A stretch of 64,000 nt of DNA. Source: Roseinatronobacter sp052379845 (lineage in GTDB: Bacteria > Pseudomonadota > Alphaproteobacteria > Rhodobacterales > Rhodobacteraceae). A program made the translations under genes and the position numbers. The stretch is from NCBI GenBank assembly GCA_052379845.1, contig JBQTCF010000025.1; one strand, 5' to 3'. Below, piece after piece: positions 25,126 to 33,774 of this stretch; position 1 is the first letter of the stretch, and every line of letters begins with the position of its first letter. The notes under the pieces are model-generated. The model made no database searches, had not been told where the DNA came from, and worked only from the letters and a program-made list of their open reading frames with translations.

Positions 25126-25569
25126 TTACCCCGCAGTATCCAGCCAGATGGTCACCGGCCCGTCATTAACCAGATGAACCGCCATATCCGCCCCGAAGGC
25201 GCCGGTTTCAACCGCCACACCCAGTTTGCGCAAGGCGGCGGCAAAATGCAGATACAGCCTTTCCCCGTCTTCGGGCCGCGCCGCAGATGAAAATCCGGGG
25301 CGGTTGCCACTGGCCGTATCTGCGGCCAGTGTGAACTGGCTGACGACCAGCGCATCCCCGCCCGTATCTTTCAGCGCAAGGTTCATTTTGCCCGCCCCAT
25401 CGCGGAATATGCGCAGCTTGTGTATCTTGGCGGCCAGCATCTCGGCCTGCGCGGGGGTGTCGCCCTGCATCGCACAGACCAGCACCAACAGCCCCGCCCC
25501 GCATTGGCCAATTGTCTGGCCATCCACGTCAACCCGCGCCTGGGCAACCCGCTGAACAAGCGCGCGCAT
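25126..25569 (-). CDS. dtd: D-aminoacyl-tRNA deacylase
   Basis: A 147-residue enzyme with the two DTD motifs: SQFTL in the middle and NDGPVT at the C-terminus, which together form the chiral-proofreading pocket with its cross-subunit Gly-cisPro. It hydrolyses D-amino acids and glycine mischarged on tRNA. Its ATG overlaps the TGA of the sugar kinase by one base, placing it last in the minus-strand run that begins near 32 kb. Confidence 0.95.
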   Translation of the reverse strand: MRALVQRVAQARVDVDGQTIGQCGAGLLVLVCAMQGDTPAQAEMLAAKIHKLRIFRDGAGKMNLALKDTGGDALVVSQFTLAADTASGNRPGFSSAARPEDGERLYLHFAAALRKLGVAVETGAFGADMAVHLVNDGPVTIWLDTAG

Positions 25570-26486
25570 CAGATTTCATGCGCCCAAGGCGGGTTGGCCC
25601 CCGCGCGCGACACTGTAACGGCGGCAGCTTTTGCGCCCAGCGTCAGCGCCGCCGTCAGCTGCGCCGCGTCCACTGATGCAAGACCCGCCTTCGTCAACGC
25701 GCCCCCCTGCCGCAACGCGGCCAGAAAACCCGCATTGAACGTATCGCCCGCGCCCACAGTGTCGACCACCTCAACCCGCTGCGCGGGGGCCTGTGCAACA
25801 GCGCCCCGCATGACGGCGCGGGCCCCCTTCGCCCCTTCGGTAATTACCACGACCTTTGGCCCGCGCGCGCACAGCGCCCGCGCCAGGGCCTCAACAGCGC
25901 CATCCCCCATCAACCAATGCAGGTCCTCATCTGACAGTTTGACAATATCGGCCCGCGCAAACATCCGGTCCAGCCGCGCGCGATAAGCGCTTTCATCGCG
26001 GATGAAACCGGGGCGGATATTGGGGTCCAGCATCACCACCCGGTCCCCGGCGCGCGCGCAAAGCGCTTCATAACTTGCCCCGCAAGGGTCCCCGACAAGC
26101 GAGATGCCGCCGAAAAACAGGGCCTCAACCCGGTCCGTCAGCTCCGGCAGTTCCGCGATTGTCATTTCGCGTAGCGCAGTGCCCCGGTCGTAGAACGCGT
26201 AGCGCGCCTGCCCATCGGTCAAGGTGACAAAGGCCAGTGTGCAGGGCCGGTCCACAGCCGGGGACAGGCTGTGATCCACACCTGACGCATCCAGCGCCGC
26301 GCGCAACTGCGCCCCGAACAGATCATCCGATAACGGGCAAAAGAACCCCGATGCCGCCCCCAGCCGCCCCAGCGCGATGGCCGTGTTGAACACTGCGCCG
26401 CCCGCATAGGGCGCAAATGCTGCTTCATGACCGGCCGTCTGGCGCGGCAACATGTCAATCAGCGCTTCACCGCAACACAGGATCAT
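25569..26486 (-). CDS. PfkB-family carbohydrate kinase (fructokinase-like)
   Basis: A 305-residue ribokinase-fold protein. The N-terminal signature is APYAGGAVFNTAIALGRLG (25-43), DPNIRPGF is at 154-161, and the C-terminal signature DTVGAGDTFNAGF (242-254) has the catalytic base at Asp248. It resembles bacterial fructokinases. The ATG at 26486 is preceded by GGGGGAAA; the longer frame is not PfkB-like. It lies 16 bases after the zinc-ribbon gene and overlaps dtd by one base. Confidence 0.88.
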   Translation of the reverse strand: MILCCGEALIDMLPRQTAGHEAAFAPYAGGAVFNTAIALGRLGAASGFFCPLSDDLFGAQLRAALDASGVDHSLSPAVDRPCTLAFVTLTDGQARYAFYDRGTALREMTIAELPELTDRVEALFFGGISLVGDPCGASYEALCARAGDRVVMLDPNIRPGFIRDESAYRARLDRMFARADIVKLSDEDLHWLMGDGAVEALARALCARGPKVVVITEGAKGARAVMRGAVAQAPAQRVEVVDTVGAGDTFNAGFLAALRQGGALTKAGLASVDAAQLTAALTLGAKAAAVTVSRAGANPPWAHEI

Positions 26487-26502
26487 GATCTTTCCCCCAA
26501 CT

Positions 26503-27597
26503 TCAAAATCCGCCCATCTCCGCGATGTAAAAGGCCAGCGCCAGAATGACCAGCCCTGCAAGCACCGCGCCCGCAATCTTGGGCCAGGACCATGGCCGCT
26601 CCCCCTGAACGCGCCCGGTCTGGCCATTCACGATAAACCGGTAGCTTTTGCCCCGATACCGATAGGCCGCCATCCAGATGGGCAACAACAAATGCTTGAA
26701 GCGTTCATCGTCATACTCGGTGCTGACCGAGGAAACGCGCTGTTCATCCCCCCCGATATCGCGGCGAATATCAGCCTCGATTTGCTCTGCCATCCGCTGT
26801 TTGGCAATGTCAAACCCCTCAGGCAACTCCACGCTATACGCCTCGGCGCGAAATCCCGACAGGTAATCGGCGCTATACAGCTGAAGATCCGCCAGCGTCC
26901 AGGGTTCCAGCTTGCGGATATTTGCGCGCGGCAGCGCATTGGACGCCATAACCAGCACATCCAGAAACTGGCGCGACACCTTGCCCGATGCCGCGCTCCA
27001 GCGTGTGCGCCGCTCGCGGCGCGTCTTGCCGTCTGACCCTTTTACTGTGACATAATAATATGTGCCGCGCTGGCCGGTATACTGGCTGTCGGTTGCAACA
27101 TCGAATGCCCAATAGGGCACATATAACCCGTTCAAATGCCCCGTGCTGCGCGCATATTTTGACAGCGCGGACGGCGCGAACCACAACCCGCGCAACCAGT
27201 CTTTCATCTTGTGTTTCGCCTGCGCTTCACTCAGCTTGAAGGGCACAATCGCCTGTGGCTTGATATGACGGTTTATACCGGTATCGGTCACCACCGGACT
27301 GGCGCAGAACGGGCAATCTGCGGAATGCACATTCGCCTCAAACTGGACATCCGCCCCGCATGTGTCGCAATGCACGACGCGCGTTTCCTCCAACTCCGAA
27401 GGGGGCAGGGTATCGGCCACAGCTTCATGATAATCCAGCGACTGCAGCGCCGTCAGGCGCGTGTCATCATCAATTTGCGGGATCGGCTGTTCATGCCCGC
27501 AATAGGCGCAGTTCAACCGCGCCTGACCCGGGACGAATCGCAGCGAAGCGCCACATTGCGCACAGGGAAAACGGTGTTCGGTCTGGGATATGGGCAT
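26503..27597 (-). CDS. double zinc-ribbon membrane-anchored protein
   Basis: A 364-residue protein. Two zinc ribbons stand at the N-terminus: Cys12/15/30/33 and Cys77/80/95/98. A central domain follows (WFAPSALSKYARSTGHLNGLYVPYWAFDV, then LPIWMAAYRYRGKSYRFIVNGQTG) and one transmembrane helix at about 343-360. Annotation pipelines often call such proteins TFIIB-type zinc-finger or PriA-like; it has no helicase motifs. It is encoded just downstream of the SPFH/GYF protein. Probably a membrane protein of that module, function unknown. Confidence 0.75.
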   Translation of the reverse strand: MPISQTEHRFPCAQCGASLRFVPGQARLNCAYCGHEQPIPQIDDDTRLTALQSLDYHEAVADTLPPSELEETRVVHCDTCGADVQFEANVHSADCPFCASPVVTDTGINRHIKPQAIVPFKLSEAQAKHKMKDWLRGLWFAPSALSKYARSTGHLNGLYVPYWAFDVATDSQYTGQRGTYYYVTVKGSDGKTRRERRTRWSAASGKVSRQFLDVLVMASNALPRANIRKLEPWTLADLQLYSADYLSGFRAEAYSVELPEGFDIAKQRMAEQIEADIRRDIGGDEQRVSSVSTEYDDERFKHLLLPIWMAAYRYRGKSYRFIVNGQTGRVQGERPWSWPKIAGAVLAGLVILALAFYIAEMGGF

Positions 27598-27641
27598 GTT
27601 TTCTTTCCACCACCGGGCGCGTTCTTCCGCACCCCCGCATC

Positions 27642-27662
27642 TTCATCTTGCCAAAAATACTC
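27642..27662 (+). repeat. dispersed intergenic motif, copy 2
   Basis: The plus strand reads TTCATCTTGCC then AAAAATACTC. It lies in the 100-bp gap between the SPFH gene and the zinc-ribbon gene, opposite to the direction of transcription. See the copies at 15767 and 33061. Confidence 0.6.
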
Positions 27663-27697
27663 AAATACACCGCAGCCCTGCAGCGCGCCCTGTCGGA

Positions 27698-28804
27698 TCA
27701 GGCCGTGGGGGGGGGCGGTGGCGGGGGTGCGCCAAACAGGCTGGCAAGCGCGGGCACATCACCTGCCTTTGCCCACCCGGCCTGACCTTCGGTCCACACC
27801 AGCGTGTCGCGCGTGATCTGCCCTGCCAGTTGTGACTGGGCGAATGGACCGCGGGTCTGGCCGTTTTCGGCGATGTGCCACAACGGTTCTGATGCCGGTG
27901 GGGGGGGCGGCGGCGGTGTCGGTGTCGGGGCAACCGGCTGGCCGGACATCGCTTGCCCCATGGCCTGCGCCATCCCCATGCCCATGCCCATACCCAGGCC
28001 CGCCCCAAGCCCCGCGCCCATGCCCCCGTCACTGCCACCAGCCGCGTTTTGCATGGCTTGCGCTGCCGAGAACTGGGTGAATTTGTTCAGATCGCCCACA
28101 ATGCCCATGCTTGTGCGCTGATCCAGCACCTTTTCCACTTCCGGCGGCAACGAGATATTCTCAATATACAATTCGGGCATTTCCAGCCCGTATTCCGCCA
28201 GTGTGGGGGCGATGGCCGTGCCCACCATATCGGACAGGTCCTTGGTATTGGCGGCCATGTCCAGCGCGGGAATGCCGCTTGCGGCCAGAACACGGCTGAC
28301 CTTTTGCACGACAATATTGCGGATCTGGCCGGAGATCTTCTCTTGCGTGAAATCACCGTCAGTTCCCACGATTTCGCGCAGGAACGGCACCGGATCGGCC
28401 ACGCGAATGGCATAGGACCCGAAGGCGCGCAGCCGCAACGGCCCGAATTCGGGGTCGCGCAGCATGACAGGGTTTTGCGTGCCCCATTTCAGACCGGCAA
28501 ACCGGCGTGTGTTGATGAAATAGATTTCGGACTTGAAGGGTGAATTGAACCCGTGGTCCCAATGCTGCAATGCGGTCATCAGCGGCATATTGTTGGTTTC
28601 CAACATATACATGCCCGGATCGAACACATCTGCCAACTGGCCTTCGTGAACAAACACGGCCAATTGCCCTTCGCGCACGGTCAGCTTGGCCCCATACATG
28701 ATGGAATTGCCGTAGCGTTCAAAACGATAGACCATCGTATTTCGGGTGTCATCGGTCCATTCGATAACGTCGATAAACTGACCTTTAAGGAAACTGAACA
28801 CCAT
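27698..28804 (-). CDS. SPFH-domain protein with C-terminal GYF_2 domain
   Basis: A 368-residue protein. Residues about 1-245 form an SPFH/band-7-like domain of the virion-core-like group (VIEWTDDTRNTMVYRF, then LRAFGSYAIRVADPVPFLREIVG). Next comes a glycine/methionine-rich linker (GLGAGLGMGMGMGMAQAMG), a polyproline stretch, and a GYF_2 module (PLWHIAENGQTRGPF to GWAKAGDVPALASLF), ending in polyproline. SPFH proteins form membrane scaffolds or act in stress response. The ATG at 28804 has AGAGGGA upstream. It sits between the DUF2927 lipoprotein and the zinc-ribbon protein. Confidence 0.85.
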   Translation of the reverse strand: MVFSFLKGQFIDVIEWTDDTRNTMVYRFERYGNSIMYGAKLTVREGQLAVFVHEGQLADVFDPGMYMLETNNMPLMTALQHWDHGFNSPFKSEIYFINTRRFAGLKWGTQNPVMLRDPEFGPLRLRAFGSYAIRVADPVPFLREIVGTDGDFTQEKISGQIRNIVVQKVSRVLAASGIPALDMAANTKDLSDMVGTAIAPTLAEYGLEMPELYIENISLPPEVEKVLDQRTSMGIVGDLNKFTQFSAAQAMQNAAGGSDGGMGAGLGAGLGMGMGMGMAQAMGQAMSGQPVAPTPTPPPPPPPASEPLWHIAENGQTRGPFAQSQLAGQITRDTLVWTEGQAGWAKAGDVPALASLFGAPPPPPPPTA

Positions 28805-28848
28805 GGTGGTCCCTCTGGTTTAGGAAAACGGGTATGAAGGCAGGTTGT

Positions 28849-29850
28849 CTAACTCTCGCCGCCCATCACCTCCTGGGCGATCTGACGGATAATCGGGCGG
28901 GCCTCGCGTTCGCGCATGCCGGGACGCAGGCGCGGGTCATACAGGATGCGCAGCAGGTATTCATCCATCCCGGTCAGGACGGCGAATTCGGCGGCGTCAT
29001 TGAACAAGGACGGGCGCGCACGCGGGCTGTCATTTGGCAGACCCATCCCTTGGGCGAGTTCTTCATGATAACATGCCATGCGCGACAAATCCGGCAGTTC
29101 CGCGCGGATGATGGCAACTGCGTCGGTATAAATATCGGTGCCACTGCGCGAAAACGCCAGCACCAGACAAGATACGCCCAGCGGCAGATCGGTGACAATG
29201 CTTTCAGTCACTTCGTCTATGCCGGGCACGATGTCGCGCAAGCGGGGTCCAATGGCGCGCCGCTCTGCCTCGTCCAGAACCAGAACGTGGAAATTCCCGT
29301 TCGTGGCAGTGACGCGCACGGGGTGGTCTGTCAGCCCCGCCAAACGGGCCGCAAACCCGTTGACAAGGCGCGTGTCCGCGCGGCGCATGACGGCAGGAAC
29401 CGAGTCCCCGAATTCCAGCCGAAGGGTGACAGGCCGCTGCCAGCGCCGCAACGGGGACGGGGTTTCGCGTTCGCGCAACCGATTATTCATGAAGGTGTAT
29501 TCATCATGCAAGGCAACGCGCACAAACACCTCCTCCAGATCGCGGGCCGCGAAGGGCAGATCGGCAGGCCGCGGGTCAGTGCGCAGCAAGCCGTCGGCCA
29601 GACGCTGGTCTTCGATACGCTGGAAATGGGCCGCAATGGCCCCGGAGCGGGGCGCGCGGGTTTCAATTTCCGTGGCGGGGGCGGCGGGTTCGGGGGCCGG
29701 GGCGCTGGGGGTCGTGGGTGCAACCGGCGGGGATTGCGTGGTGGTAAAGGGCACACAAGCCCCCAGCGCGACACTTAGCGCGACAGCACAGGCAGGGCCG
29801 CGCCTTATGCGACCCCAGCGCGCTGGGAATGTGTCGCGCCCCGCCTGCAT
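28849..29850 (-). CDS. DUF2927 lipoprotein
   Basis: A 333-residue protein with a lipoprotein signal: AVALSVALGAC places the acylated cysteine at 32. A proline/alanine-rich linker follows, then the DUF2927 domain (FVRVALHDEYTF to GMDEYLLRILYDPRLRPGM), which in this family resembles an inactive or uncharacterised peptidase-like fold. AAGGGAT lies just before the ATG at 29850, four bases after the telA stop, so coupling with telA is likely. Probably exposed in the periplasm. Function unknown. Confidence 0.8.
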   Translation of the reverse strand: MQAGRDTFPARWGRIRRGPACAVALSVALGACVPFTTTQSPPVAPTTPSAPAPEPAAPATEIETRAPRSGAIAAHFQRIEDQRLADGLLRTDPRPADLPFAARDLEEVFVRVALHDEYTFMNNRLRERETPSPLRRWQRPVTLRLEFGDSVPAVMRRADTRLVNGFAARLAGLTDHPVRVTATNGNFHVLVLDEAERRAIGPRLRDIVPGIDEVTESIVTDLPLGVSCLVLAFSRSGTDIYTDAVAIIRAELPDLSRMACYHEELAQGMGLPNDSPRARPSLFNDAAEFAVLTGMDEYLLRILYDPRLRPGMREREARPIIRQIAQEVMGGES

Positions 29851-29854
29851 TGTC

Positions 29855-31033
29855 CTATCCCTTGTCTGTCTGCGGTCCAGCGCCATCGCGCGCACGCGCA
29901 GATGACAGGGAATTGCGCAAATCAGCTTCCATGCGCGTCAGGTCCTCTTCGGCGGCAGCGCGTTTGGCACGGCCTGCATCGGCTATTTGCAAGCTGTCCT
30001 CAATGGTGGCAATCAGCGTTTCATTGGCCTTCTTGACGGCTTCAATATCGAACACGCCGCGCTCGATCTCCTCTCGGACTTCGCGGTTGGCCTCGCGCAG
30101 GTTTTCGGCATTCGCGGTCAACAGGTCATTGGTCAGGTCATTGGCCGCGCGCACTGCCTGCGCCGCCTCTCGGGACCGCTGGATGGTCAGCGCTTGCGCA
30201 AGCTGCGTTTCCCAAAGCGGTACAGTGTTGACCAGTGTGGAATTGATCTTGGTGACAAGGCTTTTGTCATTTTCCTGCACCAACCGGATAGAGGGCAGGG
30301 ACTGCATGGTCACCTGACGGGTCAGTTTCAGGTCATGGACCCGGCGTTCCAGATCGTCACGCGCCGCGCGTATGTCGCGCAATTCCTGCGCAATAAGCAC
30401 CTTTTCGTTTTCTTCGGCAGCGGCAAGCTGGGCTTCCTTCGCCGGAATGTCAGTTATGTCCAGCTCCTTCAGCTTCGCTTCGCCTGCCGCAATGTAAATC
30501 GCCAGTTCATGATAGAACTCCAGCGTTTTTTCATACAGTTTGTCCAGCGCCTTGATATCTTTCAGCAGCGTGGTTTCATGGGTCAGCAGGTTGCCCGTGA
30601 TGCGGTCGATCTGGGACTGAACTGTGTTATAGCGTTCCTGAAACTTGATGATGGGCGCGGCCTTGCCGGTCAGGCGTTCCCACCAGCTGCGCTTGCGGCG
30701 GGTGTCCAACTCACTGATGGAAAACCCGCGCAACGTGGCCACCATGTCGCGCAATCCATCGCCCGCAGGCCCAAGGTCCTTGTTCTTGACATCGGCAAGC
30801 ATGGCTTGGCTGATCTGTTGCAAATCCATCTGCGCGCGTGACCCGAAGCCGATAATGGTGCCGGTCGACCCCATGTCGATTTCGTCCATACGCGCGCGAA
30901 TGGCATCAGCATCAGATGCGGGCGCGTGATCCAGCGTGACCATATCTGCCGATGGCTCGGCCAAGGGCATTGTCACGACAGCATTGATTTCTTCGCTAAG
31001 CCCTGCAGCCTGCAGGCGGATGGTGTCTGACAT
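29855..31033 (-). CDS. telA: TelA-family toxic anion resistance protein
   Basis: A 392-residue, mostly helical coiled-coil protein of the TelA family: IIGFGSRAQMDLQQISQAML, then KFQERYNTVQSQIDRI, and SLPSIRLVQENDKSLVTKINSTLVNTVPLWETQLAQAL near the end. TelA proteins are linked to tellurite and other oxyanion resistance and to Ter-type stress systems; the mechanism is unclear. It follows xpaC by 42 bases, a conserved gene pair. The downstream DUF2927, SPFH and zinc-ribbon genes extend the module. Confidence 0.9.
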   Translation of the reverse strand: MSDTIRLQAAGLSEEINAVVTMPLAEPSADMVTLDHAPASDADAIRARMDEIDMGSTGTIIGFGSRAQMDLQQISQAMLADVKNKDLGPAGDGLRDMVATLRGFSISELDTRRKRSWWERLTGKAAPIIKFQERYNTVQSQIDRITGNLLTHETTLLKDIKALDKLYEKTLEFYHELAIYIAAGEAKLKELDITDIPAKEAQLAAAEENEKVLIAQELRDIRAARDDLERRVHDLKLTRQVTMQSLPSIRLVQENDKSLVTKINSTLVNTVPLWETQLAQALTIQRSREAAQAVRAANDLTNDLLTANAENLREANREVREEIERGVFDIEAVKKANETLIATIEDSLQIADAGRAKRAAAEEDLTRMEADLRNSLSSARARDGAGPQTDKG

Positions 31034-31075
31034 TGCAATGCCCCTCTCATACTTTCGATAATGAAAACAATTACG

Positions 31076-31948
31076 CTACAGTGGTTCCTGCGCGCGCAGC
31101 CCTTCACGTTCCAGCCGTTCGCGCAAAACTTCGATTTCAATTTCCAGATCCGTGCGATCATCTTCCAGCAACACCTCGCGGCGCAATGCGAAGCGGGTTT
31201 CAAGATCATCCAGAAGCGCCTGATAGTCAACGCGCGCCTGCTCGTCGCGGTTGCGTGCGTAAAGATCGGCAAACTTCACCGTCGCATCCCGCGCCCCCAC
31301 CAGATAAACGCCCAAATAGCGCCGCGCAGCGCCCAGCCGTCTGGGGTCATTTTCCACTGCGTGAAACAACTGGCGCAGCGTGCCTGCAAAACTGTCAACA
31401 CGGCGGGCAAGTGCGCGGTCCCCACTGCGCTTTATGGCGTCTTGCATGGCGGCCAGATGCATCTCTGCCTCCTCGACGGCGCGCGCGGCGCGGTCGGTCT
31501 GGAACGTGTCCACCCCGTCCATGCCCTTGTCGGTCAGTGGGTCCGCACCAAATGCACCAAAATGCAGCGCCCCACCTGCCACCGCGAAGATGGAGGCGGC
31601 CATAACCCCGTCCGCCACCCCGGCCAGCGCCAACCCGGCCCCCATCAGGACCGACGCGAACATCTTGCGCGGAATAGCAGGACGGCGCGCGACCTTGCGC
31701 GCCTCATAGGCGGCCTGCGCCACAACCCCCTCGCGTGTCAGCCATGCCGCCAACATCAGCACACCAAACGCCCCAAGGTTCAGCGCCAGCCCCACAGGGT
31801 CCTTGAAAAAGGCACCAATCGCAAAGGCGAAGGGCAGCATAAACAACAAATTGACGCGCGCCCCCACCGGATGGGGACGTGCCGGCACGGATGCAGGGCT
31901 GGTGCGGTTCCCGTCAGGGCTGAAACGCCCGCCGAAACGCTGGCTCAT
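31076..31948 (-). CDS. XpaC-like membrane protein
   Basis: A 290-residue protein with four hydrophobic helices in the first 130 residues (for example NLLFMLPFAFAIGAFF and FASVLMGAGLALAGVADGVM) and a long charged helical C-terminus (YLGVYLVGARDATVKFADLY, then EIEIEVLRERLEREGL). This matches the XpaC family (5-bromo-4-chloroindolyl phosphate hydrolysis protein), which is regularly encoded next to telA. It begins two bases after the stop of a 25-residue microprotein gene. The name reflects an old phenotype; its activity is unproven. Confidence 0.85.
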   Translation of the reverse strand: MSQRFGGRFSPDGNRTSPASVPARPHPVGARVNLLFMLPFAFAIGAFFKDPVGLALNLGAFGVLMLAAWLTREGVVAQAAYEARKVARRPAIPRKMFASVLMGAGLALAGVADGVMAASIFAVAGGALHFGAFGADPLTDKGMDGVDTFQTDRAARAVEEAEMHLAAMQDAIKRSGDRALARRVDSFAGTLRQLFHAVENDPRRLGAARRYLGVYLVGARDATVKFADLYARNRDEQARVDYQALLDDLETRFALRREVLLEDDRTDLEIEIEVLRERLEREGLRAQEPL

Positions 31949-31950
31949 GA

Positions 31951-32028
31951 CTAGCCCCCTGTAATGGCAACATAAAAGGTCAGGGCCACAAGCAGCGCGA
32001 AGGACGTTTTCTGCAATCCCGTGGACAT
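31951..32028 (-). CDS. 25-residue single-span membrane microprotein
   Basis: The minus strand from the ATG at 32028 reads MSTGLQKTSFALLVA then LTFYVAITGG and a TAG stop. GGGG lies five bases before the ATG. Residues about 9-23 form one hydrophobic helix. The stop is two bases before the xpaC ATG, so it is positioned for translational coupling. I infer a membrane subunit or leader peptide of the xpaC-telA operon. It falls below usual gene-calling limits. Confidence 0.6.
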   Translation of the reverse strand: MSTGLQKTSFALLVALTFYVAITGG

Positions 32029-32144
32029 GTTAACCCCGATACATAAACCGAATATGTGGTAGATATAAAAGCGGAACGACCAGATTAAAAGGCCAGATTA
32101 AAAGCATCGAACGCCCAATCGCCGGGCGGCGCACAGGTCAGCTG

Positions 32145-33044
32145 CTACCGCGTGGGGCGCTTGGGGGGGCGCGCGGGTTTGGTCGCATTGCCCGTAGCGG
32201 GGCGCGCAGGGCCACCCGGACGTGGCGGGCGCGCGGGTTTGCTGTCCGGGCGGGCAGGGCGTTTGGCCTTTGGGCCTGTGCCCCTATTCTGGCGGGCCGG
32301 GGCCTCCGGGCTGCCCGGCGGCACCACTTCGCCCAATTGCTCGCGCAGCACCCGCGATTTCACTTCGCTGACCGCGCCCTTGGCCAGTTGTCCCAACTGA
32401 AAAGGGCCATAGCTGACGCGGATCAAACGGTTCACACTTAACCCCACATGCGCCATCGCCCGGCGTATTTCGCGGTTCTTGCCCTCGCGTATGCCAATGG
32501 TCAGCCAGGCATTCGCCCCTTGCTGGCGGTCAATGCTGACGATCATGGGCTGAAACCGCTCGCCCTCAATCACAATACCATCACGCAGCGGGGCCAGCAT
32601 GTCGTCACTCGGGGTGCCGTTGACGCGCACGCGGTATTTGCGCAGCCAGCCTGTGCTGGGCAGTTCCAGCCGGCGCTTCAGATCGCCATCATTGGTCAGC
32701 AACAACAACCCTTCGGAATTCAGGTCCAGCCGCCCCACTGACATGACGCGCGGCATATCTTCGGGCAGGGCGTCAAACACTGTCGGGCGGCCCTGCTCAT
32801 CGCGTGTGGTGCTCACCAGCCCCAGCGGTTTGTGATACATCCACAACCGCGCAGGTTCCGCAGCCGCCAGCGGCTTGCCGTCCACACTGATACGGTCGCG
32901 CGCCGTGACATTCAGCGCGGGGCTGTCAATGCGCTTGCCATTCACACTGACCCGCCCGGAGATGATCATCACCTCGGCCTCGCGGCGCGACGCCACACCC
33001 GCGCGCGCCAGAACCTTGGCAATTCGTGATCCGTCCTCGGACAT
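32145..33044 (-). CDS. rluB: 23S rRNA pseudouridine synthase, RluB type
   Basis: A 299-residue enzyme. An N-terminal S4 RNA-binding domain (RIAKVLARAGVASRREAE, 7-24) precedes the catalytic domain with VGRLDLNSEGLLLLTNDG, where Asp107 is the nucleophile. RluB-type enzymes modify U2605 of 23S rRNA in E. coli. The last 55 residues are a low-complexity tail of Pro, Arg, Ala and Lys (RPARPDSKPARPPRPGGP), likely for rRNA contact. AAGGAGG seven bases upstream supports the ATG at 33044. The RluE/RluF alternatives are less likely. Confidence 0.92.
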   Translation of the reverse strand: MSEDGSRIAKVLARAGVASRREAEVMIISGRVSVNGKRIDSPALNVTARDRISVDGKPLAAAEPARLWMYHKPLGLVSTTRDEQGRPTVFDALPEDMPRVMSVGRLDLNSEGLLLLTNDGDLKRRLELPSTGWLRKYRVRVNGTPSDDMLAPLRDGIVIEGERFQPMIVSIDRQQGANAWLTIGIREGKNREIRRAMAHVGLSVNRLIRVSYGPFQLGQLAKGAVSEVKSRVLREQLGEVVPPGSPEAPARQNRGTGPKAKRPARPDSKPARPPRPGGPARPATGNATKPARPPKRPTR

Positions 33045-33060
33045 GGGCCCCTCCTTGGGT

Positions 33061-33081
33061 TTCATCTTGCTAAAAATACTC
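33061..33081 (+). repeat. dispersed intergenic motif, copy 3
   Basis: The plus strand reads TTCATCTTGCT then AAAAATACTC. It lies between hisH and rluB, 16 bases upstream of the rluB start, so on the message it is the 5' leader in reverse complement. See copies at 15767 and 27642. Confidence 0.6.
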
Positions 33082-33129
33082 AGGGCTGAACTGGCCAAAA
33101 CCCAAAAGGGGCGCGCGACCCTATACCCC

Positions 33130-33768
33130 TCAGGGGGTCCAACGCAGGAAATTGGCAATCATCCGCAAGCCTGTGGCCTGCGATTTTTCAGGGTGGAACT
33201 GGGTGCCCACGATGTTGTCGCGCGCGACAATCGCCGTCACCGGGCCGTCATACTCCACATGCGCCAGCAAATGGGCGGGGTCTGCCACCTGAAACTGGTA
33301 GCTGTGCACGAAATAGGCATGATCGCCGCTGCGCACCCCATCCAGCACCGGATGGGCGCGGTCAATCACCAGATCATTCCAGCCCATATGTGGCACTTTC
33401 AGCGCGGGGTCACCGGGCGCAATGCGCACCACCTCGCCCCCGATCCAGTCCAGACCGGCCACATCTTCATATTCGCGCCCCATGCTGGCCAACATCTGCA
33501 TGCCCACGCAAATGCCCATAAACGGCACCGCGCGGCGCAAAACCGCGTCTTCCAATGCCTCTGTCAGGCCATCCACAGCCCCAAGGGCGCGGCGGCAGGC
33601 AGGGAATGCCCCATCGCCGGGCAGCACAATTCGCGTAGCCCGCGCCACATCTTCGGCGCGCGCACTGACCAGCACCTCGCCCGCGTCGGTTTCAAGCGCC
33701 ATGCGCTGAAATGCTTTTTGCGCGGAATGCAGATTGCCGCTTTCGTAATCAACCAGAACTGTCAGCAT
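33130..33768 (-). CDS. hisH: imidazole glycerol phosphate synthase, glutamine amidotransferase subunit
   Basis: A 212-residue class I glutamine amidotransferase. The catalytic triad is Cys87 in GICVGMQ with His192 and Glu194 in QFHPEKS. It supplies ammonia to HisF for imidazole ring formation in histidine synthesis. It follows hisB by six bases; hisF and hisA are not in the window, although in related genomes they normally continue this operon. Confidence 0.95.
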   Translation of the reverse strand: MLTVLVDYESGNLHSAQKAFQRMALETDAGEVLVSARAEDVARATRIVLPGDGAFPACRRALGAVDGLTEALEDAVLRRAVPFMGICVGMQMLASMGREYEDVAGLDWIGGEVVRIAPGDPALKVPHMGWNDLVIDRAHPVLDGVRSGDHAYFVHSYQFQVADPAHLLAHVEYDGPVTAIVARDNIVGTQFHPEKSQATGLRMIANFLRWTP

Positions 33769-33774
33769 ATGCGC

